5,448 nucleotides of DNA from assembly GCA_900556525.1 (NCBI GenBank), contig USOZ01000133.1, positions 1-5,448 of the forward strand, given 5' to 3'. The notes beneath the pieces were generated by a model. It saw only the letters and a list, made by a program, of their open reading frames with translations, was not told the DNA's origin and did not search any database. Below are positions 1 to 5,430 of the stretch, piece by piece (within the stretch, counting starts at the first letter, position 1; every line of letters starts with the position of its first letter). The position numbers were made by a program, and so were the translations under genes. This DNA is from an uncultured Oscillospiraceae bacterium. GTDB taxonomy: Bacteria > Bacillota > Clostridia > Oscillospirales > Ruminococcaceae.

Positions 1-2
1 TG

Positions 3-503
3 TATCCCGATGAGGCGACGCTGGCGGACTACGCGGCGGCGCAGAAGTACATGGGCGTGTACGTGGTGACGGTGGACGACGACAAGGACGCCGAGGGCGT
101 GGCCCGCGACCTGCTGGCGCGCTGGCAGGCGGCGGAGGACAAGGAAAGTGAGTACGCGGCCATCTGTGAGGAGCTGGGCCAGGAGATCGGCTCTGCCGTG
201 ACGTTGGCCGCCGTGGAGGGCGATCCTCTCAGCAGCGCCATCGAGGCGCTGGAGGTGGGCGGCATGGACGCGGTCATCGACCCCTATGAGGACGGGACGT
301 GCTACGTGGTGATGCGGACGGAGACGGACATGAGCGCCGTGGCGCAGACATATTTCGACGTGCTGTGGGAGCAGCGGCTGGAAAGCGCCGTGGTGGTCAC
401 CAACAGCAAGCTGTACGACGCCATCGACGCGGGGACATTCTACCAGGCGCTGGCCCAGCTGCGGGCGGATATGGCGGCGGAGAACGGCGACACGGCTGCG
501 TAA
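3..503 (+). CDS. Degenerate PpiC/parvulin-like peptidyl-prolyl isomerase (foldase), 3' part only
   Basis: The frame is open from base 3 to the TAA at 501-503, and the start lies outside the window. The ATG at 51 has no ribosome site and is internal. The visible 166 residues follow the layout of the C-terminal half of SurA/PrsA-type foldases. An acidic segment with YAAAQKYMGVYVV leads into a helix (about residues 28-45 of the visible part), then ALEVGGMDAVIDPYEDGTCYVVMR, which fits the 'helix - VG..S.P....G.YIV' end of a parvulin domain. A last helical segment (LESAVVVTNSKLYDAIDAGTFYQALAQLRADM) resembles the SurA-like tail. The parvulin His expected in the first strand (usually H-I-L) appears replaced in YMGVYVV, so isomerase activity is doubtful. 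The product is probably an exported lipoprotein chaperone, by analogy with PrsA, but its N-terminus cannot be seen. Codon use is GC-rich like the thiolase downstream. Family membership is inferred from pattern only. Confidence 0.55.
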   Translation, partial: YPDEATLADYAAAQKYMGVYVVTVDDDKDAEGVARDLLARWQAAEDKESEYAAICEELGQEIGSAVTLAAVEGDPLSSAIEALEVGGMDAVIDPYEDGTCYVVMRTETDMSAVAQTYFDVLWEQRLESAVVVTNSKLYDAIDAGTFYQALAQLRADMAAENGDTAA

Positions 504-580
504 GGTTCGTCAAAATAAACGAAAAGCGGAGGAGCTGTCTGACATTTTTCACGATTTTTACATGATGACGAAAATCACCG

Positions 581-609
581 TTGACTATTGTTAAAAAATT
601 GACTATCAT
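581..609 (+). promoter_or_regulatory. Candidate upstream promoter (P1) of the thiolase gene
   Basis: TTGACT (581-586) and TATCAT (604-609) are separated by exactly 17 bases, each matching the sigma-A consensus at five of six positions. The promoter lies 65 bases upstream of the thiolase start. The -35 motif TTGACTAT recurs at 599-606. It overlaps the Rex-like site described separately. Confidence 0.45.
588..605 (+). promoter_or_regulatory. Rex-like operator upstream of thiolase
   Basis: The 18 bases TTGTTAAAAAATTGACTA fit the redox-sensing repressor Rex operator TTGTTAA-N4-TTAACAA. The left half-site is perfect and the right half-site matches at 5 of 7. The site sits between the -35 and -10 of the upstream promoter, where a repressor would block it. 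Rex is known to control thiolase and other butyrate/butanol genes in clostridia in response to NADH/NAD+. No regulator gene is in the window, so this rests on the motif and on the downstream gene. Confidence 0.45.
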
Positions 610-617
610 GGTGATAG
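603..617. promoter_or_regulatory. Short perfect palindrome, possible operator
   Basis: CTATCA-TGG-TGATAG is a perfect 6-bp inverted repeat with a 3-bp centre. It overlaps the -10 of the upstream promoter and the -35 of the downstream one, a position suited to a dimeric regulator. I cannot assign a family. Confidence 0.3.
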
Positions 618-643
618 ACAGATTTCCCCGCATGGTGTATAAT
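615..643 (+). promoter_or_regulatory. Candidate proximal promoter (P2) of the thiolase gene
   Basis: TAGACA (615-620) and a perfect TATAAT (638-643) are 17 bases apart. Transcription would start near 650 and give a short leader of about 25 bases containing AGGAGG (660-665), which is 8 bases before the thiolase ATG at 674. Confidence 0.65.
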
Positions 644-673
644 CATTTCAACATTTTATAGGAGGTAACTTTC

Positions 674-1267
674 ATGAAGGACCTGTATCTTGTCAACTGC
701 TGCCGTACCGCCATCGGCTCTTTTGGCGGCTCTCTGAAGAACACTTCTGCCGCCGACATGGGCGCTGTGGTGGTCAAGGAGGCGCTGAAGCGCGCTAACG
801 TAGCCCTCGAGAACGTGGACGAGCTGATGTTCGGCTGCATCCTGACCGCGGCCCAGGGCCAGAACGTGGCCCGCCAGGTCTCCGTGAAGGCCGGTATTCC
901 CTATTCCACCCCCGCTTACACCGTGGGCATGGTCTGCGGCTCCGGCATGAAGTCCCTCATCGAGGCCGCCCGCTCCATCCTGGCCGGCGACAGCGACATC
1001 GTTGTCTGCGGCGGCACGGAGAACATGAGCGCCGCTCCCTACGCCTCCATGGACGCCCGCTGGGGCGCTCGCATGGGCGACAAGAAGCTGGTGGACACCA
1101 TGATCAAGGATGGCCTTTGGGATGCGTACAACAACTACCACATGGGCACTACCGCCGAGAACATCAACGACCTGTGGGGCATCACCCGCGCCGAGCAGGA
1201 CGCCTTTGCCGCCGCTTCCCAGCTGCTTCCCGCATGCTCAACAATGCTTTGCAGCCACATATTGTAG
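674..1267 (+). pseudogene. Acetyl-CoA acetyltransferase (thiolase), truncated at about codon 183
   Basis: Thiolase condenses two acetyl-CoA into acetoacetyl-CoA, the first step of clostridial butyrate formation, in the cytoplasm. The start at 674 is fixed by AGGAGG (660-665). Recognisable thiolase motifs are the N-terminal RTAIGSFGGSLK, GQNVARQ (about residues 62-68), GMVCGSGMKS with the acyl-accepting Cys88, VVCGGTENMSAAPY (about 110-123), and [23 protein letters not shown] (157-183). Similarity stops after residue 183 (base 1222). The last 14 residues, [14 protein letters not shown], are not thiolase and come from the antisense of the zinc-ribbon gene. Full-length thiolases have about 390 residues, so more than half is missing, including the conserved His and second Cys of the C-terminal half. 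The fragment cannot be an active thiolase. The gene is probably intact in the source genome if the junction is an assembly error. ThlA/AtoB-type is likely, but I give no symbol for the fragment. Confidence 0.9.
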
Positions 1268-1818
1268 ATCATCTGCCAGACAACGGCAAATCCGTACATT
1301 ATGGTAAGGTATCTTATGCTCGACTCCGCCTTGTCGGCGACATCATTTCCGCTTCCATAGCGTATTGCTGAAATTGCCTTTATAAAATAGACAATTCCCG
1401 CAGTGATGAAAATTGCAAAAAACAAATACGGGATAAGTATAAGCCCCGCGCTGTCGATAGCCTGAAGCCGTTCTACCCATGTTCCCAGAACGCTGATAAA
1501 ATCAAGCGGCGACAGCGCCGAGTCCATATCCGAAACGCTGCTATTTCCTGTAATTGCACCGCTCCAGTAATTTACTGCGCTTTCTGTTTTTTGCAGCATT
1601 GGGAAATTGAAAACCGGAATAAAAAGCCCGATGATCATTATTGCCGCGAGAACGATTCCGAGACCCTTTCTCAGAAATTTTTGCCCGAAATCTTCGGGCA
1701 GATGCACCGAGGAAATCGCTGCTGTAGGACGCGCCTGCGCGCTTAATTCCTTTCCGCAGAACCTGCACACAATAGCTTCGTCCTGAATTTCTTCCGCGCA
1801 ATAGGGACACTTCTTCAT
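1135..1818 (-). pseudogene. Membrane-anchored zinc-ribbon protein, C-terminus replaced at the junction
   Basis: The start at 1818 is supported by AGGAGG (complement of 1826-1831), 7 bases upstream. Residues 1-24 form a zinc ribbon with CPYC (C4, C7) and CRFC (C18, C21) in the context [17 protein letters not shown], typical of short zinc-ribbon leaders on small bacterial membrane proteins. Three hydrophobic segments follow: about residues 53-72, 125-147 and 170-189. The ribbon is likely cytosolic and the rest membrane-embedded. Function is unknown and no family beyond the zinc ribbon is recognised. Residues from about 199 on ([16 protein letters not shown]...) are the antisense of the thiolase gene, so the native C-terminus is missing; the native part is 1223-1818. 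The formal stop at 1135-1137 lies inside thiolase. Codon use is less GC-rich than in the thiolase part. The gene is divergent from the cellobiose phosphorylase gene and separated from it by over 800 bases. Confidence 0.7.
1223..1223. other. Breakpoint joining two unrelated sequences
   Basis: Thiolase similarity on the plus strand ends at 1222, after the CAG of AAASQ. The zinc-ribbon gene on the minus strand begins immediately after. Base composition and codon style change at the same place. Neither an insertion-sequence end nor a target duplication is visible. The exact base is uncertain by a few positions because AGC/AGCT could belong to either side. Confidence 0.75.
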
Positions 1819-1864
1819 AATATTTCCTCCTGACTTTACAATTTAATACTAATTCTTAATCAAT

Positions 1865-1883
1865 ATATAGACGTTGTCTATAT
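1865..1883. promoter_or_regulatory. 19-bp palindrome upstream of the zinc-ribbon gene, likely operator
   Basis: ATATAGAC-GTT-GTCTATAT is a perfect 8-bp inverted repeat with a 3-bp centre, ending 47 bases upstream of the minus-strand ATG at 1818. Its size and position suit a dimeric repressor over the promoter of that gene. TAGACA within it, read on the minus strand, could also serve as a -35, but I find no good -10 at the right distance. Confidence 0.4.
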
Positions 1884-1919
1884 GAAGATTGAAAAATAGT
1901 ATAAAAGTGCGTTTGCTTT

Positions 1920-1940
1920 GGGTCTGAGATGAGCAGACCC
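1920..1940. repeat. Small perfect hairpin
   Basis: GGGTCTG-agatgag-CAGACCC gives a 7-bp stem with a 7-base loop. There is no convincing T-run on either side (GCTTATTGTT to the right, AAAG on the opposite strand), so it is not called a terminator. It lies between the zinc-ribbon promoter region and the MITE-like element. Confidence 0.4.
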
Positions 1941-1966
1941 GCTTATTGTTCAAGGCAATTTATACT

Positions 1967-2150
1967 TAGGGAAGCGCTGAATAAATCGCGGCACGCATCT
2001 TGCTTGCATATTTTCCGCCTGATTGCACGAAAACTCCTTGAAATACATCAAGTATTCCTGCGTCATTTTCATACAATCACTGGGGGCGGCTTCCGCTACG
2101 AAAAATCTGTCTGCGCAATCTGCATACCCGATTTAATCAGAACTTCCCTA
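1967..2150. mobile_element. MITE-like element with terminal inverted repeats, about 180 bp
   Basis: The left end GGGAAGCGCTGAATAAATC (1969-1987) and the reverse complement of the right end (2130-2148), GGGAAGTTCTGATTAAATC, match at 16 of 19 positions. Each end is bounded by TA (1967-1968 and 2149-2150), as in elements that duplicate a TA target. Inner inverted repeats continue the symmetry. GATTGCACGAAAA (2021-2033) matches the reverse complement of TTTTCATACAATC (2066-2078) at 11 of 13, and CCGCC-TGATTG is mirrored with a short insertion on the right. The whole unit could fold into one long imperfect hairpin around 2038-2053. No transposase is encoded, so it would be a non-autonomous element mobilised in trans, possibly by an IS630- or IS5-type enzyme (inference). 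An open frame across it (1929-2240) shows no protein-like character and is not annotated. Confidence 0.7.
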
Positions 2151-2490
2151 GTACCAATTAAAAATTATACAAAAAACCCAGCATATTTCTTGCATATATG
2201 GGCTATATGGAGATTTTTTTATAGTTTTATTGGTTCTTAGTATTAGCCTTTTCTATATCATACCTGCTTTTAGAGAATATTTCAATATAAGTTGTAAAAA
2301 CAGCACGTTTTTTGTAAAAAATAACTTGATTTTGAGAAAAAACGCCTTTTTTACACAAAAGTGTTACCGCCTTTGTGCAAATAGGTGCAATAAAAATGCT
2401 GAAAAACAACAATTCCCCACCTTTCAACATCAATCAGACGTTATCATGCACAAAATATCGGCGTTTATTTTGTTGTATTTGTAAAATTTT
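2151..2490. other. AT-rich intergenic stretch without recognised genes
   Basis: This stretch is rich in A and T runs. Short open frames exist on both strands but lack ribosome sites and have low-complexity products. An imperfect inverted repeat (CCCA...TGGG, about 2177-2202) followed by a T-run at about 2214-2220 might be a weak terminator, but no gene is seen that would use it. TAAAATTTTA (2482-2491), a perfect palindrome, abuts the operator at 2492 and could act as an A/T-rich promoter UP-like segment. Confidence 0.5.
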
Positions 2491-2491
2491 A

Positions 2492-2505
2492 TGGTAACGT
2501 TTTCA
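2492..2505. promoter_or_regulatory. cre/LacI-family operator upstream of cellobiose phosphorylase
   Basis: TGGTAACGTTTTCA fits every fixed position of TGNNANCGNTNNCA, the pattern bound by CcpA and related LacI/GalR regulators. It ends four bases before the -35 TTGATA (2510-2515). A site there could serve either activation or repression. Sugar control of a cellobiose-use gene by a LacI-type regulator or CcpA is an expected arrangement. Which protein binds cannot be told from this window. Confidence 0.6.
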
Positions 2506-2509
2506 TCTA

Positions 2510-2538
2510 TTGATATTTTCGGCTAAATGTTATATAAT
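2510..2538 (+). promoter_or_regulatory. Sigma-A promoter of the cellobiose phosphorylase gene
   Basis: TTGATA (2510-2515) and a perfect TATAAT (2533-2538) are separated by 17 bases, nearly the ideal vegetative promoter. Initiation is expected near 2545, giving a leader of about 110 bases before the ATG at 2655. The heptamer TGTTATA occurs at 2528-2534 and again at 2544-2550, around the -10 and start site. Confidence 0.8.
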
Positions 2539-2548
2539 GGATATGTTA

Positions 2549-2587
2549 TACCGGTTGTGAAAAGCAAGCGCTTTAGATTACCCGGTA
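2549..2587 (+). promoter_or_regulatory. Leader hairpin containing an AAGCGCTT palindrome (possible second operator)
   Basis: The outer arms TACCGG (2549-2554) and CCGGTA (2582-2587) enclose an inner stem AAAGC-AAGC-GCTTT (2561-2574). The same bases contain AAGCGCTT (2566-2573), the core of many LacI-family operators, lying about 20 bases after the predicted transcription start where a repressor could act as a roadblock. The segment can therefore be read as a DNA operator, an RNA structure, or both. Confidence 0.45.
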
Positions 2588-2589
2588 GC

Positions 2590-2619
2590 GTGCGCAGCCG
2601 AGGAATCTGCGCGCCTTTT
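2590..2619 (+). promoter_or_regulatory. Second leader hairpin, possible attenuator
   Basis: GTGCGCAG (2590-2597) pairs with CTGCGCGC (2607-2614), 8 bp including one G-U pair, across a 9-base loop. It is followed by CTTTT (2615-2619). The GC-rich stem plus short T-run resembles a weak intrinsic terminator inside the leader, about 35 bases before the start codon. The T-run is too short for a firm terminator call. Confidence 0.35.
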
Positions 2620-2654
2620 ACTGATTTTTAAAATAAGGAAGGACAGGTATCAAT

Positions 2655-5156
2655 ATGAAATTTGGCTATTTTGATGACGCAAATAAGGAATACGTCATTA
2701 CTTCTCCCCGCACTCCCTATCCGTGGATCAACTACCTCGGAACTCAGGGCTTCTTCTCTCTGATTTCCAACACGGCAGGCGGCTACAGCTTCTACAAGGA
2801 CGCAAGACTTCGCCGCATTACCCGCTATCGCTACAACAATGTTCCCGTGGACATGGGCGGACGTTATTTCTATATCAATGATGGCGGTCATGTGTGGAAC
2901 CCCGGCTGGTCGCCCGTAAAGACCGAACTTGACAGCTACGAATGCCGTCACGGTATGGGCTACACCATTATAAAGGGCGAATCCAAGGGCGTTGAAGCTA
3001 AGGTAACATTCTTTGTTCCCCAGGATTTTAACGGCGAGGTTCAGAAGGTTACAATAACCAATAAGACAAATGGATTTAAGAAAATAAAGCTGTTCAGCTT
3101 CCTCGAATGGTGTCTCTGGGACGCAAACGACGACTCCACAAACTTCCAGAGAAACTTCAACACGGGCGAAGTTGAGATCGAAGGCAGCACAATTTACCAC
3201 AAGACCGAATATAAGGAACGCCGCGACCATTTCGCATTCTATTCCGTAAACGCGAAGATAAACGGCTTTGATACCGACCGCGAGAGCTTCCTCGGTCTGT
3301 ATAACGGCTTCGGCGAGCCTAAGACGGTTATGCAGGGAACTCCCTCGAACTCCGTTGCTGATGGCTGGTCGCCTGTCGCTTCCCATTATATCGAGATCGA
3401 CCTTGAAGCGGGCGAAAGCAAGGATTTCGTTTTCGTACTCGGTTATGTTGAAAACCCTGTTGACGAAAAGTTCGCGCCCGACCTCACTCCCGAGGATAAG
3501 CTCATCACTACCGCAAATTCCAAGAAAAATATAATCAACAAGAAGCGCGCTCATGAGATGATCGAAAAGTGCAACACCTCCGAAAAGGCGGATCAGCTTT
3601 TCGCTGAACTCAAGGCGCACTGGAACAGCCTTCTCGGTCAGTATCACGTTGATTCTCCCGACGAAAAGGTAAACCGCATGGTAAACATCTGGAACCAGTA
3701 TCAGTGCATGGTTACCTTTAATATGTCCCGCTCCGCTTCTTATTTTGAAAGCGGTATCGGCAGAGGCATGGGCTTCCGCGACAGTAACCAGGATCTCCTC
3801 GGTTTCGTTCATCAGATCCCTGCCCGCGCAAGAGAACGTCTTATCGACCTCGCAGCTACAATGCTTGAGGACGGCGGCGCATATCACCAGTATCAGCCGC
3901 TCACCAAAATGGGCAACCACGAGCTTGGCTCGAACTTCAACGACGACCCGCTCTGGATGATCCTTGCGGTTGCAGCATATTTAAAGGAAACAGGCGACCT
4001 TTCTATTCTTAACGAGAAAGTGCCTTATGAAAATAAGGAAGAGCTTGCTGACACAATGCTTGATCACATGAAGAGAGCGTTCAACCACGTTGTAAAGAAA
4101 GTCGGACCTCACGGACTTCCGCTCAGCGGACGTGCAGACTGGAACGACTGCCTTAACCTCTCCTGCTTCTCCGACAAGCCCGGCGAGTCTTTCCAGACCT
4201 ACAACAACAAGAAAATGTTCTCCGAACCGCCTTTCTACAGCCAGGTTGCGGAATCCGTAATGATCGCGGGTATGTTCTGCTTTATTGCTCCCGAATACGC
4301 TGCAATGTGCCGTCTTATGGGTGACGAAGCCGAAGCGCAGAGAGCTGACGCGGAAATCGCAAAGATGAAGGAACTCACAATGCAGTACGGCTTCGACGGC
4401 GAATGGTTCCTCCGCGCTTACGACCACTACGGTCACAAGGTTGGCTCTAAGGAATGCGAAGAGGGCAAGATCTTCATCGAGCCGCAGGGCTTCTGTGTTC
4501 TCGCAGGTCTCGGCAAGGAAACAGGCGACGACATCAAGACCCTCGACAGTGTTTCAAAATATCTCAATTCCGACCACGGTCTTGTTCTTAACAACCCCGC
4601 GTTCACAACCTATCATATCGAATACGGCGAAATTTCCACATATCCCGCAGGATATAAGGAAAACGCAGGTATCTTCTGCCACAACAACGCGTGGATCATG
4701 TGCGCTGAGGCGGCTGTCGGCAGAGGCGATAAGGCGTTTGAATACTATTCAAAGATTGCTCCCGCGTTCAGAGAAGAGTTCTCCGACCTCCACAGAACCG
4801 AGCCTTATGTTTACGCTCAGATGATCGCAGGTAAGGACGCTCCTCGTCACGGCGAAGCTAAGAACAGCTGGCTGACCGGTACGGCGGCGTGGAACTTTGT
4901 TGCAATTTCGCAGTACATTCTCGGTATCAAGCCCAGTTACAGCGGTCTTGAGGTCAACCCCTCAATTCCTCATGCATGGGACGGTTTCTCCGTATCCAGA
5001 CTATTCCGCGGCGCGACCTACAACATTAAGGTTTCTAACCCGAACCACGTTTGCAGCGGCGTAAAGAGCATGATTGTAGACGGCAAGCCCGTTGAAGGCA
5101 ACATTGTTCCTGCATTTGCTAACGGAACTCACGAGGTCGAGGTCGTTCTCGGCTAA
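2655..5156 (+). CDS. Cellobiose phosphorylase (glycoside hydrolase family 94)
   Basis: This enzyme reversibly cleaves cellobiose with phosphate to alpha-glucose 1-phosphate and glucose in the cytoplasm, saving ATP in cellulose-derived sugar use. It has 833 residues and no signal peptide. The ATG at 2655 is preceded by GGAAGGA (2637-2643), and the N-terminus [26 protein letters not shown] is characteristic of the family. Domains, in order, are an N-terminal beta-sandwich (about 1-270), a helical linker (about 280-330), an (alpha/alpha)6 barrel (about 335-770) and a C-terminal beta-domain. Sugar-binding [12 protein letters not shown] gives R370 and D376. The DWND motif (495-498) supplies the expected general acid D498 with W496. 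FCHNNAW (H676) and [10 protein letters not shown] (T741, G742) form the phosphate site. These equivalents are assigned from memory of Cellulomonas (Cellvibrio) gilvus enzyme numbering (R362, D368, D490, H666, T731). Compared from memory with the clostridial enzyme (about 811 residues) it has two short additions, near residues 275-295 and 510-525. It is monocistronic here, with its own promoter and a downstream hairpin. The symbol varies (cbp/cepA). Confidence 0.96.
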   Translation: MKFGYFDDANKEYVITSPRTPYPWINYLGTQGFFSLISNTAGGYSFYKDARLRRITRYRYNNVPVDMGGRYFYINDGGHVWNPGWSPVKTELDSYECRHGMGYTIIKGESKGVEAKVTFFVPQDFNGEVQKVTITNKTNGFKKIKLFSFLEWCLWDANDDSTNFQRNFNTGEVEIEGSTIYHKTEYKERRDHFAFYSVNAKINGFDTDRESFLGLYNGFGEPKTVMQGTPSNSVADGWSPVASHYIEIDLEAGESKDFVFVLGYVENPVDEKFAPDLTPEDKLITTANSKKNIINKKRAHEMIEKCNTSEKADQLFAELKAHWNSLLGQYHVDSPDEKVNRMVNIWNQYQCMVTFNMSRSASYFESGIGRGMGFRDSNQDLLGFVHQIPARARERLIDLAATMLEDGGAYHQYQPLTKMGNHELGSNFNDDPLWMILAVAAYLKETGDLSILNEKVPYENKEELADTMLDHMKRAFNHVVKKVGPHGLPLSGRADWNDCLNLSCFSDKPGESFQTYNNKKMFSEPPFYSQVAESVMIAGMFCFIAPEYAAMCRLMGDEAEAQRADAEIAKMKELTMQYGFDGEWFLRAYDHYGHKVGSKECEEGKIFIEPQGFCVLAGLGKETGDDIKTLDSVSKYLNSDHGLVLNNPAFTTYHIEYGEISTYPAGYKENAGIFCHNNAWIMCAEAAVGRGDKAFEYYSKIAPAFREEFSDLHRTEPYVYAQMIAGKDAPRHGEAKNSWLTGTAAWNFVAISQYILGIKPSYSGLEVNPSIPHAWDGFSVSRLFRGATYNIKVSNPNHVCSGVKSMIVDGKPVEGNIVPAFANGTHEVEVVLG

Positions 5157-5174
5157 AATATCAAGGCAAGCATA

Positions 5175-5209
5175 CAGCAACCCCCGTTCCATTGGAATTG
5201 GGGTTGTTG
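5175..5209 (+). terminator. Strong hairpin after cellobiose phosphorylase, probable transcription or RNA 3' end
   Basis: CAGCAACCCC (5175-5184) pairs with GGGGTTGTTG (5200-5209), including one G-U pair. The stem continues past a C/T mismatch and a G-U pair through TTCC (5187-5190) and GGAA (5194-5197) to a 3-base loop. It starts 19 bases after the stop codon. No T-run follows (GTGTAAGATAAA), so it may stabilise the mRNA 3' end or terminate poorly on its own. Confidence 0.5.
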
Positions 5210-5262
5210 GTGTAAGATAAAGCAAATACTACACTCGCGCATTTTACCGAACAGACATTGCA

Positions 5263-5303
5263 AAAGCCGCTGTGTTAGGCGTTTTCGCTAACGCGGCGGC
5301 TTT
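5263..5303. terminator. 16-bp hairpin, possible bidirectional terminator
   Basis: AAAGCCGCTGTGTTAG (5263-5278) pairs along its whole length with CTAACGCGGCGGCTTT (5288-5303), two pairs being G-U, across a 9-base loop. The stem is flanked by A's on the left and ends in T's on the right, the form of a bidirectional intrinsic terminator, though the T-runs are only 3-4 long. It may end the cellobiose phosphorylase transcript. Confidence 0.5.
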
Positions 5304-5381
5304 CAACTTGCCCTGCTTTTTCGCACTTTACGAAACGCCGCCGTTTGCACGGGTGGTACAGACGGCGCACTTGCGCGGCGC

Positions 5382-5408
5382 GCTGCATTCGGCTTTGCCG
5401 AATGCGGC
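5382..5408. repeat. GC-rich hairpin with a TTT loop
   Basis: GCATTCGGC (5385-5393) and GCCGAATGC (5397-5405) are perfect inverted repeats around TTT. The pairing extends three further positions outward (GCT/GGC, one G-U). It is followed one base later by a second hairpin and belongs to the hairpin cluster at the right edge. Confidence 0.65.
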
Positions 5409-5409
5409 T

Positions 5410-5430
5410 GGCGGCGGCGAAGCCGCCGCC
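5410..5430. repeat. GGC-repeat hairpin with a GAA loop
   Basis: GGCGGCGGC (5410-5418) and GCCGCCGCC (5422-5430) form a perfect 9-bp stem around GAA. The stem is entirely G-C. It sits next to the preceding hairpin, giving a tandem pair resembling extragenic palindromic repeats. No coding frame is supported in 5157-5448. Confidence 0.65.

Noticed and set aside
504..580. Possible terminator for the foldase gene, with inverted repeats such as GATTTT/AAAATC
   Set aside because: The arms are short, the loops long and the pairing mostly A-T. No convincing stem with a T-run was found.
656..1141. A 161-codon minus-strand open frame over the thiolase gene
   Set aside because: It is antisense to clear thiolase homology and reflects high GC content with few stops.
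1214..1231. GCTTCCC repeated at 1214-1220 and 1225-1231 around the junction, considered as recombination microhomology or a target duplication
   Set aside because: Homologous joining at this heptamer would leave one copy, not two, and there is no inserted element between the copies.
2177..2220. Imperfect inverted repeat followed by a T-run, possible terminator
   Set aside because: The stem is weak and interrupted, and no upstream gene on the plus strand would use it.
1929..2240. A 103-codon plus-strand open frame
   Set aside because: It spans the MITE-like element from end to end, lacks a ribosome site and shows no domain. Its residues reflect the inverted-repeat DNA.
2227..2484. Short open frames on both strands in the AT-rich region
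   Set aside because: Their products are low in complexity, they have no ribosome sites, and they overlap one another on opposite strands.
2628..3920. A 430-codon open frame on the minus strand across the cellobiose phosphorylase gene
   Set aside because: It is antisense to a strongly supported GH94 gene, has no ribosome site, and its product looks like a codon-bias shadow.
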